64,000 nucleotides of DNA from Taudactylus pleione (lineage: Eukaryota > Chordata > Amphibia > Anura > Myobatrachidae): contig JAUIMM010000550.1 in NCBI GenBank assembly GCA_031769625.1, forward strand, positions 992,001 to 1,056,000, in the 5' to 3' direction. The notes under the pieces are model-generated. The model ran no database searches. It was given only the letters and a program-made list of their open reading frames with translations, and was not told where the DNA came from. Positions 11,158-22,821 of this stretch are shown here, in pieces; within the stretch, counting starts at the first letter, position 1, and each line of letters begins with the position of its first letter. The translations under genes were made by a program, and so were the position numbers.

Positions 11158-12408
11158 TGGATGAATAGGATAGGCTACATAGCAGTCTGTGCACAGGGAA
11201 CACAGTGACATTGGTGTGAGTGGTGGGTGAATAGGATAGGCTACATAGCAGTCTGTGCACAGGGCACACAGTGACATAGGTGTGAGTGGTGGGTGAATAG
11301 GATAGGCTACATAGCAGTCTGTGCACAGGGCACACAGTGACATTGGTGTGAAAGATGGGTGAATAGGATAGGCTACATAGCAGTCTGTGCACAGGTCACA
11401 CAGTGACATTGGTGTGAGTGGTGAGTGAATAGGATAGGATACATAGCAGTCTGTGCACAGAGCACACAGTGACATTGGTGTGAGTGGTGGATGAATAGGA
11501 TAGGCTACATAGCAGTCTGTACACAGGGCACACAGACATATTGGTGTGAGTGGTGGGTGAATAGGATAGGATACATAGCAGTCTGTGCACAGAGCACACA
11601 GTGACATTGGTGTGAGTGGTGGATGAATAGGATAGGCTACATAGCAGTCTGTGCACAGGGCACACAGACACATTAGTGTGAGTGGTGGGTGAATAGGATA
11701 GGCTACATAGTAGTCTGTGCACAGGGAACGCAGTGACATTGGTGTGAGTGGTGGGTGAATAGGATAGGTTACATAGCAGTCTGTGCACAGGGCACACAGT
11801 GACATTGGTGTGAGTGGTGGGTGAATAGGATAGGCTACATAGCAGTCTGTGCACAGGGCACACAGTGACATAGGTGTGAGTGGTGGGTGAATAGGATAGC
11901 CTACATAGCAGTCTGTGCACAGGGCACACAGTGACATTGGTGTGAGTGGTGGATGAATAGGATAGGTTACATAGCAGTCTACACAGGGCACACAGTGACA
12001 TAGGTGTGAGTGGTGGGTGAATAGGATAGGCTACATAGCAGTCTGTGCTCAGGACACACAGTGACATTGGTTTGAGTGGTGGATGAATAGCATCGGCTCC
12101 ATAGCAGTCTGTGCACAGAGCACACAGTGACATAGGTGTGAGTGGTGGGTGAATAGGATAGGCTACATAGCAGTCTGTGCACAGGGCACACAGTGACATT
12201 GGAGTGAGTGGTGAGTGAATAGGATAGGCTACATAGTAGTCTGTGCACAGTGAACACAGTGACATTGTGTGAGTGGTGGATGAATAGGATAGACTACATA
12301 GCAGTCTGTGCATAGGGTACACAGTGACATTGGTGTGAGTGGTGGATGAATAGGATAGGCTACATAGCAGTCTGTGCACAGGGAACACAGTGACATTGGG
12401 GTGAGTGG
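11158..12408. repeat. Higher-order repeat copy 1
   Basis: 19 monomers. Every diagnostic variant I checked matches copy 2 at an offset of exactly 1251 bp. Confidence 0.88.
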
Positions 12409-13651
12409 TGGATGAATAGGATAGGCTACATAGCAGTCTGTGCACAGGGAACACAGTGACATTGGTGTGAGTGGTGGGTGAATAGGATAGGCTACATAGC
12501 AGTCTGTGCACAGGGCACACAGTGACATAGGTGTGAGTGGTGGGTGAATAGGATAGGCTACATAGCAGTCTGTGCACAGGGCACACAGTGACATTGGTGT
12601 GAAAGATGGGTGAATAGGATAGGCTACATAGCAGTCTGTGCACAGGTCACACAGTGACATTGGTGTGAGTGGTGAGTGAATAGGATAGGATACATAGCAG
12701 TCTGTGCACAGAGCACACAGTGACATTGGTGTGAGTGGTGGATGAATAGGATAGGCTACATAGCAGTCTGTACACAGGGCACACAGACATATTGGTGTGA
12801 GTGGTGGGTGAATAGGATAGGATACATAGCAGTCTGTGCACAGAGCACACAGTGACATTGGTGTGAGTGGTGGATGAATAGGATAGGCTACATAGCAGTC
12901 TGTGCACAGGGCACACAGACACATTAGTGTGAGTGGTGGGTGAATAGGATAGGCTACATAGTAGTCTGTGCACAGGGAACGCAGTGACATTGGTGTGAGT
13001 GGTGGGTGAATAGGATAGGTTACATAGCAGTCTGTGCACAGGGCACACAGTGACATTGGTGTGAGTGGTGGGTGAATAGGATAGGCTACATAGCAGTCTG
13101 TGCACAGGGCACACAGTGACATAGGTGTGAGTGGTGGGTGAATAGGATAGCCTACATAGCAGTCTGTGCACAGGGCACACAGTGACATTGGTGTGAGTGG
13201 TGGATGAATAGGATAGGTTACATAGCAGTCTACACAGGGCACACAGTGACATAGGTGTGAGTGGTGGGTGAATAGGATAGGCTACATAGCAGTCTGTGCT
13301 CAGGACACACAGTGACATTGGTTTGAGTGGTGGATGAATAGCATCGGCTCCATAGCAGTCTGTGCACAGAGCACACAGTGACATAGGTGTGAGTGGTGGG
13401 TGAATAGGATAGGCTACATAGCAGTCTGTGCACAGGGCACACAGTGACATTGGAGTGAGTGGTGAGTGAATAGGATAGGCTACATAGTAGTCTGTGCACA
13501 GTGAACACAGTGACATTGTGTGAGTGGTGGATGAATAGGATAGACTACATAGCAGTCTGTGCATAGGGTACACAGTGACATTGGTGTGAGTGGTGGATGA
13601 ATAGGATAGGCTACATAGCAGTCTGTGCACAGGGAACACAGTGACATTGGT
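12409..13651. repeat. Higher-order repeat copy 2
   Basis: Appears identical to copy 1 at all points inspected. It loses similarity at about 13652, where GGGTAAAGGTG replaces the unit. Confidence 0.88.
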
Positions 13652-14294
13652 GTGAGTGGTGGGTAAAGGTGCTGCTGCCACCAGTCTGTATAGCACTGCT
13701 GGTCACGTAGGCCACTCCCATTTAAAGTAGGGGTGTGCACCGGCCACTTTTCGTGTTTTGTGTTTTGGTTTTGGATCTGGATCTTTCTTCATGTTATGGA
13801 TCTGGATTGGTTTTGCCAAAACCACCCTTCTGTGTTTTGGGTTCTGGGTTTTGTGTTTTGGATCTGTATTTTTTTTTTTTAAAGCATAAAACCAGCTAAA
13901 ATCACAGAATTTGTGGGTTTTTCTGCTCCTATGCTATTATTAACCTCAATAACCTTAATTTCCACTCATTTCCAGTCTATTCTGAACACCTCACAATAGT
14001 GTTTTTATGTCCAAAAGGTTGCACCTAGGTAGCTGGATGACTATGCTAAGCGACACGAGTGGCAGGCAGGATGGCAATTTGAAAAACTAGGCTCCAAACA
14101 GTACATAATGCAAAGAAAAAAAAGAGGTGCAAGATGGAATTGTCCTTGGGCCCTCTCACCCACCCTTATGTTGTATAAACAAGACATGCACACTTTAACA
14201 AACCAATCATTTCAGCGCCAGGGTCTGCCACACGACTGTGTTTGGGCCCCCACAAAACAAGCTGGCAATTAATCTGTCCCTGCACAAACTGGTT

Positions 14295-16365
14295 CTACGG
14301 AGGCAAGATGTCGTCCTCATCCTCCTCATTCACCGATTCCTCACCCTCTTCAGTGTTGTGTACATCCTCATCCTCACAGAGTATTAATTCGTCCCCGCTA
14401 GAATCCACCACCACAGGTCCCTCTGTACGTTCTGGAGGCTGGTCTCCCTGGAAGAGTTGATAATTCTTTTTTATGAACATCATCTTCTCCACATTTTGTG
14501 GAAGCAACCTCCTACGCCTTTCGCTGACAAGGTTCCCGGCTGCACTAAACAATCTTTCGGAGTACACACTGGAGGGGGGGCAACTCAGGTAAAAAAGAGC
14601 CAGTTTGTACAGGGGCCTCCAAATTGCCTCTTTTTCCTGCCAGTACAGGTATGGACTGTCTGACATGCCTACTTGGATGCTGTCACTGATGTAATCCTTT
14701 AACAGACAGACGCACGCTTGTCGCTGCTGCTTTGAGGATGCAGGTGCGGCTACAGCCCACACATTTCACAAAGACAGAAAAAAACAAGAAGAATTTTTTA
14801 TTTTTTGTGGAGCGCACTTTGGGGGTTACAGCACCCTTTAACGGACAAGCCAGCCGGCCCTTTACTTATGACACAGGCGCACGCAGTCGCTGAATGGCGA
14901 AAGTGGCCAGAAATTTTTCGGGCCACCCAAAGCGTCTCCTGCATGCCCCTGTCGCTTTTTAGAAAATTCGGCACCACCAAGTTTATTGAGTGAGCAAAAC
15001 ATGGGACGTGCTGGAATTTGCCCATATGTAATGCCCGTACAATATTGGTGGCATTGTCAGATATCACAAATCCCCAGGAGAGTCTAAGGACCTCATTCAG
15101 AGTCGGTCGAAGCGGCCGCACGGTCGTACGGGAAAAGGGGCCGGATATGCAAATGATTCCCTCGCAAGTTGCGTCCCTAAGTTCGGATCGGTAGCTGGCC
15201 GACCAAGGGGAGGAAGCGGCCGGAATTCAAAAAAATACGCCCCCTTCTCGTACGCATTGCACATCATCTCCGGGCATATAAGGATTAATCGAGACCATCG
15301 GAACTGGTCGTAGAGCTTAAGGTTGACCATACCCTCTCTTAAGCTCTACGATCATCTCAGTGTAAAAACCTCCCATGTCACATGTGCCATGACGCTACTT
15401 TGTTAATTATGCACTCCCATAAACCGTATGTACTCCCATAAAACACCGTTCGCATAATTAGGCACGCCTGCGTTCGGATCTCCACTCCCCCGTTTTCAAG
15501 CACCTTCCCCTGTTACCACCCACAAACGCCTGAATCTGCCACTCAAACTACCGACCTGGCTGTGTTCAAGGAGAGAGAAATTTCTGATCGTAGCGGTTAG
15601 TTTGCGCACGCGCATTGCGAACTTTACGCATGCGCAGTATAGCGAACATCGGTGGCGTACGACCGTGCGGCCGCTTTGACCGACTCTGAATGAGGTCCTA
15701 AGTGTGGTAAGCCACTGGGCGATGATTTCCCTCAGTTTCTCTAAGAGGTTGTCGGCGGTGTGCCTCTTACTGAAACCGGTGATACACAGCGTAGCCTGCC
15801 TTGGAACGAGCTGGCGTTTCTGAGATGCTGCTACTGGTGACGCTGCTGTTGCTGCTGCGCAAGGTGATACACTTACCCAGTGGGCTGTCCCAGTCATATA
15901 GTCCTTAGTCTGCCCTGTTCCACTTGTCCACAATGTCCGTGGTAAAGTGGACATTGGGTACAACCGCATTTTTCAGGACACTGAGGACACTTTTTCTGAC
16001 GTTTCTGTACAGCTCGGTATCGCCTGCCTAGTGAAGTGGAATCTAGATGGGATTTGGAACCGGGGACACACTACCTCCATCAATTGTCTAAATCCCAATG
16101 CACTAATGGCAGATACCGGACGCACGTCTAATACCAACATAGCAGTCAAGGCCTCAGTTATACGTTTTGCTTCAGGATGACTGCTGTCGTACTTCATCCT
16201 CCTCGCTAAGGACTGTTGGAGGGTCAATTGTTTAGTAAAAGTAGTGGTGTTCCTACTTCCTCTCTGGGATGATGAACAATTCCCAGCATCAGCAACAGCA
16301 CTAGGAGGAAGTGGTTCTTGATCTTTCCCTATTTTATTTTTATCGGAGAAAGTTTGGTCCTCCAT
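14295..16365 (-). pseudogene. hAT transposase pseudogene (minus-strand copy)
   Basis: Reading on the minus strand from 16365: a Ser/Thr-rich N-terminal part, then TLQQSLARRMKYDSSHPEAK and LGFRQLMEVVCPRF. Next, about 15960-15720, come the WTSGT and TAHWV blocks and LREIIAQWL. After the inserted MITE comes SWGFVISDNATNIVRAL with CFAHSINLVV (about 15088-14990). The C-terminal dimerisation block SVYSERLFSAAGNLVSERR lies at about 14580-14520, followed by an acidic tail. The middle part carrying TRWNS in relatives is absent. A copy of the element's 5' tandem unit stands in its place (about 14690-14890). The gene is therefore deleted, repeat-invaded and MITE-split. Confidence 0.88.
15088..15698. mobile_element. 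Harbinger-like MITE inserted in hAT transposase
   Basis: The TIRs begin GGACCTCATTCAGAGTCGG and remain complementary for about 43 bp (through GCGGCCGCACGGTCGTACG). TAA is duplicated at 15085-15087 and 15699-15701. An inner palindrome, TTAAGCTCTACGA and its complement, lies at about 15313-15352. Removing the insert rejoins the hAT transposase at the block before SWGFVISDN, so the insertion postdates the hAT. Confidence 0.92.
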
Positions 16366-16419
16366 TTATGTTATATTGATATATACATGCGGCTAAGGCG
16401 CACACAAACACAGAAAATA

Positions 16420-17205
16420 ATGTTTTATTTTTGTTGGAGACTAGTGCACTTTGTGGGTAACACCACCCTTTAAGAAATGAGCCAGCCGGCTCTTTACTTA
16501 TGGGACACAGGCGCACGCTTGGCGCTGCTCCTTTGTTGATGCACATGCAGCTACAGTGCACACAATTCACAAAGACAGAAAAAAAAAAAGAAGTTTTTTT
16601 ATTCTTTGTGGAGCGCACTTTGAGGGTTACACCACCCTTTAACAGACAGACACATGCTTGTCGCTGCTGCTTTGAGGATGCACGTACAGTGCAGACAATT
16701 AACAAACACAGAAGAAAATATTTTATTTTTGTTGGAGTGCACTTTGGGGGTTACAGCACCCTTTAACGGTCAAGCCAGCCGGCCCTTTACCTATGACACA
16801 GGCGCACGCTTGGCGCTGCTTTGTTGAAGCACATGCAGCTACTGCGCACACAATTCACAAACACAAACAAATATATTTTTTTATTTTTTTTGGAGTGCCC
16901 TTTGGGGGTTACAGCACCCTTTAACGGACAAGCCAGCCGGCCCTTTACTTATGGGACACAGGCGCATGCTTGGCGCTGCTCCTTTGTTGATGCACGTGCA
17001 CCCACAGTGCACACAATTCACAAACACAGAAAATATTTTTTTATTTGGTTTGGAGTGCCCTTTGGGGGTTACAGCACCCTTTAATGGTCAAGCCAGCTGG
17101 CCCTTTACTTATGACACAGTCGCACACTTGGCGCTACTTTGTTGATGCACGTGCGTCTACTGCGCACACAATTCACAAACACAGAAAAAATATTATTTTT
17201 TTTTG
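16420..17205 (-). repeat. 5' subterminal tandem units of the hAT element
   Basis: Five or six units are marked by GGAGTGCACTTTGGGGGTT, CACCCTTTAACGG, AAGCCAGCCGGCCC and GCGCACGCTTGGCGCTG. The markers start near 16433, 16609, 16734, 16890 and 17051. Confidence 0.9.
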
Positions 17206-17754
17206 CACTTGGGGGGAGCTCCCGTGATGGACAGAGCACCCCCTGGACAACACTACAGCACCCCTTTAGGACTGGGACACTGCACAGGACTTGGGAGTGG
17301 ACACAGCCCCTATGGACAACTGACTGCACAACACAGTCCAGCCAGCCCCTATGGATTTTGGAGGAGTGGACACAGCCCCTATGGACAACAGGAGCACAGC
17401 GCAGCACAGCACAACACTACACTACACAGCCCAGCCAGCCCTAACTCCCACCCTCCCTCTTCACTGTCCACAGCCGAGTGAGAAAGTGGCGCCGACGCAG
17501 GTACCTTATATAGAATCCAAAACCCGCGAGACCCGGAAGGCGGGATGATGACGTTTTGCCTCAATTTCAGATCCGAGTCAGGCGGGAAAAGTCGAGCCTG
17601 ACTCGGATCGGCCTCGGATCGGGGGGGCTCGGATTTCAGAAATCCGAACCCGCTCACCCCTAATTTAAAGGAATCTGGCACAGAAAATCATTGCACTGAG
17701 TGACTGCCATGTGTATAGTTATGTGTGCTTACCCAGGGGATCCGGGCAGAGTGT

Positions 17755-17965
17755 GGACAGTCACAATGTCAACATGGACTTTAGATTGACAACAAATATG
17801 TTGATATTTAAAACTGTAAAACATCTAGCATGTCGACACCAGAATGTCGACATACGGTTTTTTGCTTGTTTTTAGGGTTATATTTAGGCTAAATAAGCAA
17901 AAAACTGTATGCTGACATGTTATATGACGATATTATGATCCTGCCGACATTCTGATTGTCAACTT
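17755..17965. mobile_element. MITE-like palindrome rich in GTCGACAT
   Basis: The arms CATACGGTTTTTTGCTT (about 17850) and AAGCAAAAAACTGTATG (about 17897) face each other around a loop. Outer GTCGACA/TGTCGAC and GTCAACATG motifs flank them. No clear target duplication. A dense cluster of the same motif is at 41980-42180. Confidence 0.5.
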
Positions 17966-18099
17966 TTCATACAACACAGTGTTGCAGTGCATTGTTACTT
18001 TCCGCACATTTGCTGCATGTCAACTGAAAACCATACAATCATCTCCAACACAGTAATAAGAGGAGGAATTTATGTGTATAATACAGTTATGTTTTATTC

Positions 18100-18466
18100 A
18101 TCAGTGTTTTTATTAGCACTACAAAATGCATCTTAAAAGCCAATAGGTAGGCAGCCTGCCCTTGAGCCTTACTTGCCTACTATCCTGGAATGTCTGCGAG
18201 ATGCCTGAATATTGGGGAAGTCCCTCTCTCCGGGGACAATAGACCATGCCCTCCTTCACTGGGGAAACAGGCAGCCCGGTGACTTAATTATGCAGTTTGC
18301 AGCAAGTTGCGCCACCATGTCCCTGTCTGATGCCGCAAATTGTGGCATTATACAAGGGGTGGGGCAATGCTGACACAATTCACGGCACATTACCCTGCGC
18401 ACCACCCACTTTTTACTTCCCCTCCAGAGTTTTCTGGAAGAGATCATTGAAAAGTAGGTAAATATG
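18100..18466. other. Unclassified repeat-like intronic DNA
   Basis: Contains TTACTTGCCTACTATCCTGGAA, like the start of the 30934-31302 family, so a diverged copy may lie at about 18168-18450. No coding signal. Confidence 0.4.
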
Positions 18467-18474
18467 CCTTAAGG

Positions 18475-18630
18475 CAGGGGTCTTCAACCTTGGCCCTCCA
18501 GCTGCTGTGGAACTACACATCCCAGCATGCACTGCCATAGTTTTAGCATGCTGTTATATCAAAAAGGTGGCAGTGCATGCTGGGATGTGTAGTTCCACAG
18601 CAGCTGGAGGGCCAAGGTTGAAAACCCCTG
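18475..18630. mobile_element. 156-bp palindromic hAT MITE
   Basis: Starts CAGGGGTCTTCAACC and ends in its approximate complement. It is flanked by a perfect 8-bp duplication CCTTAAGG (18467-18474, 18631-18638). The arms of about 65 bp are nearly identical. Same family as 20100-20255. Confidence 0.93.
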
Positions 18631-18639
18631 CCTTAAGGC

Positions 18640-19403
18640 AATGCTAAGTTGTCATGTATGAACTGCCAGTCTTCCCCATTGCAGCATGGCCTCTGGCCAT
18701 TTCCCAACTCACTTTGTAATTAAATTAACTTTGGCTTAATTAAATAAGTGATGTTTCACTTTTTCAACAATTAACCTTCAGTTAATTTAAGTGGAAATGT
18801 CTTGGGAAACGTAGGACAGCTCATAAGCTGCACGGTGGAATGGGAAGTATTGCTGACTAGGCAGGCAGGCAGGAAATGCTCAGATCCATATTTCTACCAC
18901 TTGGAGTATTAAAGTTCATTGTTAGAACATATACAGCGGAGGCTATCCATGATATTTTTTTATTTATACATCCGGCCATTGTTATCCCCAAAATAGTTTA
19001 TATGATCCTGTGCCGTCACAATCTAATTTTACCTAGGAGTGCAACTAATAAACAGTTTCTGAGTTGGTGTGAAATATCACTTTGTAATAAGCCTTGCTTT
19101 ATCTGCACATTACAGCTGGCAACTCTTTAAGTTGAGCTGTGTGAGAATGTTTGTTGTTTGAATAAATTTGAAGTGATAAAACAAACTGTTTGGTGATAGA
19201 TTGTTCTGTAGAACCAGGGAAGTAGCTCTCTGCTCATACAAGCTGGAAACAATCTGCACATGAGATGCATATTGATAATGGAAGGCTGAATAAGCCCGAT
19301 TGTACATAAGCGCTTCGGTTTGTGAGTGAGATAGGGCAATAATCATGGTGTTTTTGGTGTGGATAATGGCTTTACTGTTTTGATTGAAAGACTTCTAGGG
19401 ATG
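18640..19403. other. Unclassified intronic DNA
   Basis: AT-rich. No exon, TIR or known repeat recognised. Confidence 0.4.
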
Positions 19404-19411
19404 GTTTAGTT

Positions 19412-19590
19412 CAGGGGTTCCCAAATTCGGTCTTCAAGGCACCCTAACAGTCCAGGATTTAAGGATATTCCTGCTTGTGCATGTATGCTATAATTAAACT
19501 GACTAAGGTACTAATTAAGTCACCTGTGCTTAACTATGGATATCCTGAAAACCTTTAGGGTGCCTTGAGGTCCAAGCTTGGAAACCACTG
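19412..19590. mobile_element. hAT MITE, CAGGGGTTCCCAA ends
   Basis: 179 bp with an 8-bp duplication GTTTAGTT (19404-19411, 19591-19598). Its interior (CTTCAAGGCACCCTAACAG and complement GGGTGCCTTGAGG, GGATATCC motifs) matches the elements at 36890-37206. Confidence 0.93.
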
Positions 19591-19851
19591 GTTTAGTTTA
19601 TTAGAGGCGAGGGGTGGGTTTACTGTAAATAATCTAGCTATGGGAGTTCTTTCCCTCTTTGAATTATGATGTTCATCTCCCTTTAATTGTTTTGCTTGTA
19701 ACATTTTATTATGTGTTATGTTTGTGTTCTGCATTTGTCTTCCTGAGGAGGTGCAGCTTGGCCAAAAAGCAATGCTCTTCAGCAGCCACAGGTGAGGTAA
19801 GAGGTAGATGTGGACATTTCCCTTTTGTAGAGGAGAGATGTCACTGTGGGA

Positions 19852-20570
19852 AGCTGTCGGGAAGCCGACGGACGAAATCCCGACCTCCGGCTTCCCGACT
19901 GTCTAATCCTGGCAAGGTACTAATGACAGGCATCTAAACCCCGACGCCTGTCATTAGACCTACGCCGGGAGCCCGACTCCCGGTATACCGATCGAAGGTA
20001 AGCCGGGTGCCAGGCGCGGACCGCCGTGGGGGGGAGGGCTAGGTTAGTGGCTCTTGGGACGACAGGGTTAGGCACCCCCCCAGAAGGGTTAGGCTAGAGC
20101 AGTGTTGGCTAACCTTGACACTCCAGCTGTTATGGAACTACATAACCCAGCATGCACTGCTACAGTTTTGCTATTAGGGCATGCTAAAACTGTGGCAGGG
20201 CATGCTGGGATATATAGTTCCACAACAGCTGGAGTGTCAAGGTTAGCCAACACTGGGCTAGGGGAAGGGGGGGTTAGGGTTAGGCACCCCTGGGGGAGGT
20301 TAGGGTTAGGCACCTTCCCAGGAGACTTAGGTTTAGGCTGTGGGGAAGGGGGGGTTAGGTTTAGGCACTTAGAGGGGGGTTAGGGTTAGGCACTTGGGGG
20401 CGAGATTAGAGTTAGGCACCCCTAAAGGAGGGTAAGGGTTAGGGTAGGGAATTAGGTTAGCGATTCTTACCAGAAAGAACAATCAGGCTTTTCACCTCTG
20501 CCGGGCTGCCACTGTCGGGATTAGAACTGCCGCCCATGCGGCCGCCGGTAAATCATACTGATTCCGTCAC
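19852..20570. mobile_element. Element with TTAGGC-type internal repeats
   Basis: GC-rich outer parts with CGGGAAGCCGACGG, CCCGACGCCTGTCATTAG and GCCGCCCATGCGGC flank degenerate GGGTTAGGCACC units (20040-20450). Carries the nested 156-bp hAT MITE at 20100-20255. Relative of 10030-10435 and 54240-54650. Boundaries approximate. Confidence 0.6.
20100..20255. mobile_element. 156-bp palindromic hAT MITE nested in TTAGGC element
   Basis: Starts CAGTGTTGGCTAACC and ends with its complement. The 8-bp flanks GGCTAGAG (20092-20099) and GGCTAGGG (20256-20263) differ at one base. The arms share the GGAACTACA..CCCAGCATGC core with 18475-18630. Confidence 0.9.
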
Positions 20571-20599
20571 TGTCCATAAGGGAAGAACTGAGCACCTTC

Positions 20600-20815
20600 C
20601 ATGAGGCATGGCCCAATAGTACTATGCTAGTTAAGTGGAGGTGGGTTCTCTACAAGGGGAGGTGGGTTCTCCACAATTCAGGTTATGTTGCAGGAGTACG
20701 GTCACTCTCAGTGGGTTACTGCAATGCTTCCTTGATTAATAAAAGCTGTGACCATATACGACCAGTCATGTGTCCATGCTTTATTTCAGTTCTATTAAAT
20801 TGGTAGGGAGTTTTG
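20600..20815 (+). mobile_element. Solo Ngaro-like 3' terminal fragment
   Basis: The block AATAAAAGCTGTGACC at about 20743, followed by TGTGTCCATGCTTTATTTC, matches the 3' end of the Ngaro element (30840-30895). No coding part accompanies it. The left boundary is uncertain. Confidence 0.6.
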
Positions 20816-21016
20816 GTTGGCAGGGAGGTGTTATTATGACTAGGCTAGCTATTAACAATCACTTGGTGACATACGAGTAGAACCATTTACTTTCCCATGG
20901 AAAAAACAATAACCTAAAACCTCTTCCTGCAAGTGAGCAAATCCAGGACAGGAGGACAATTGTCCCAGGGTCATTAAAAAAATAAAGGCCAGCTCTGAGA
21001 AATGAATGGAGCTCTG

Positions 21017-21523
21017 CGGGTCGATGTTACCCCAATGCGCATGCGCACGATGGAGGGAGCTCTGTCGCGCGCATGCGCGAGGCCCGGACAGCGACAGCCA
21101 AGCTGTCGCTCCGTGTCTCGCAGCAAAGGGGGCGTGCTGTCGATGGTGACTGACAGCACGCCCCCTTTGGTGGGTGTGCCGGGGGCGTGGCTGCCAGATG
21201 GAGGCGTTCCCATGGGAACGCCTACCGTCTGGGTCCGGCCCCACTGACATCACTAGTGATGTCAGTGGGAGTGATTTTGGCTCTGATAGAGCCAAAATCA
21301 CTCCAGGGCTTGCGGTCACCGAGACCCTACCGCAGGGTCTCGTCGCAAGCCCGATGGTCACGATGGTCTTGACCATCGCGACCATCTTTTTGGCCGCTCG
21401 CATATGCTGTGGGTGGTCACCCACAGCTATGCGAGCAGCCAGGAGGCCGCTCCACTTTTAGGTAGGAGGGCACTGATTGAGAGCGAGCGCTTTGGTCAGA
21501 GCGTCCGGCTCTGAATCAGGCCC
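21017..21523. mobile_element. Hairpin-chain MITE, left-truncated copy
   Basis: Begins inside the second hairpin (GCGGGTCGATG) and continues through every later module to the right end CTGAATCAGGCCC. The modules include the GACATCACTAGTGATGTC palindrome and the AGTGATTTTGGCTC stem. The first hairpin and left TIR are missing, so no target duplication can be defined. Confidence 0.8.
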
Positions 21524-21524
21524 T

Positions 21525-22813
21525 CTGTTCAGCTTTGCACTTCTGCAGTGCGCTGTCACTTTACCACCTACAATATGTAATGGCAAGCCAGTTTACTTGA
21601 TCCCATTGACACTTATGGGCCATCAAACAGTAGAGAAATAGCCATAAACAGAATTATCTTGCAGGATACAGCTGCCGGGTCTGTGTGGATTGCTACATCT
21701 GCCGCCTCTTCCATAGAAGCCTGTTTTTGTAAACTTGGAAGTAGATGAGATTGCTGTTTTATGGATCTATTATGTGTGGCTGCTCCCCGGATCAAACATT
21801 GGGAACCCTCCCCTGCTCAGTTTTATATATAACGTGACGTCGCATATAGGCGTAAAACACTTTTGTGACTCAGGCATGAAATGTTATTTCCACTGTAACA
21901 TTGTCTTCTAAATAAACCTCTTCTGTGACTCCTGAATAAAGATCAGTAGTAGAGAAAATTAATTTGAAAGTCCTAGAATAGGGAGTTTCTGAATCCAGAC
22001 TTTCAAGTAATTTTCCAGTGCTGAAATGAAGAGGTGGCAAATCCACTGCACTGGGCTCGGCACATAACGCAGTGTCTTGAAGGGTCACTGCCAGCCCAGA
22101 AGTACAGTATGGGATTCCTAACGATTACATAGGTATGGAACAAGTCCTAAAATGTAAATGTACATTAACCAGTGAGCTTCAGTCATAATTCCAGGACAAA
22201 TTGCAAGTTAGTACTTGCTATCTTGATTTTCCCACTGCAGACTCCGGTACTTGTGTACTTTAAGGACTCATTGCAGAGAGAACCAAAGTGTAATACACTC
22301 ATTATATTATTATCAATCATGGTAATGTCTAAATCCCCTTCACGGAGAGGACCCAGACGTCATCAGCCAGTGTCCAGCGTCATTCCCAGTGTCCAGGGTC
22401 ATTCCCTACCATCCAAGTGGTGCAGGGTAGACAGCAGGGAGGTATGCGACTTACCTGCTCTGTTTGGCTTGCGGTACAGATAAACCATCATCAGATGACT
22501 AATCTATACTGCAGGAGAGGAACGGAAAGCTGAGGTTTCCGTTCTTCTATGAATCGCACTCACCATACAAAAGTACAGTATGGTGATGTGATGCAGGCAT
22601 GGAGCGGAGGTGCCGCTGGAGATGTAATACACTTCTCCATGGTAACTTGCTCCATGAATTGCACAACGCATAGAAGAGCCCTGATTTCAGCTAAAAAGGG
22701 CTTTTTCTGCTTCATGAATAGACCCCATATAGTGGTGTGGTCAAAGCACACTGGTGGTCTTGTTACATCCCCAGCAACACCACTTCCCCATAAAAACTCT
22801 TAAATTGACATGC
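21525..22813. other. Unclassified intronic DNA
   Basis: No exon recognised. The stretch at about 22510-22735 ends in GGCTTTTTCTGCTTCATGAA and looks like the arm of a further MITE, but I could not define both ends. Confidence 0.35.
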
Positions 22814-22821
22814 CTCTTGTG

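Larger units (their letters stand above)
11041..13660. repeat. 66-bp minisatellite with a 1251-bp higher-order repeat
   Basis: About 39-40 head-to-tail units of about 66 bp, with cores GGATAGGCTACATAGCAG and TCTGTGCACAGGGCACAC. Variants of single units (a unit lacking TGTG near 11980, one with AGCATCGGCTCC near 12090, one with GAAAGATGGG near 11350) recur exactly 1251 bp downstream (near 13231, 13341 and 12601). This shows a higher-order repeat of 19 units present twice. Because 66 is divisible by 3 and the units lack stops on the minus strand, long artificial frames run through it. It lies between two same-family hAT elements in opposite orientation. Confidence 0.97.
13728..17662 (-). mobile_element. 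hAT DNA transposon, minus orientation, degenerate and nested
   Basis: The ends TAGGGGTGTGCACCGG (left) and complement TAGGGGTGAGCGGG (right) sit between perfect 8-bp duplications ATTTAAAG (13720-13727 and 17663-17670). The transposase runs on the minus strand from about 16365 to 14295. A 611-bp Harbinger-like MITE interrupts it at 15088-15698. The 5' part (16420-17205) is a string of related units of roughly 125-175 bp. One unit of that kind also sits inside the transposase region at about 14690-14890. Same family as 5531-9644. Confidence 0.92.

Noticed and set aside
11041..13660. CRISPR-like repeat/spacer array
   Set aside because: There are no unique spacers; whole 66-bp units are repeated, in a eukaryotic setting without cas genes.
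11050..13696. Long minus-strand open frames of 313-415 codons
   Set aside because: They lie wholly in the 66-bp minisatellite. The unit is a multiple of three without stops, so several frames stay open at once and repeat the same 22-residue word.
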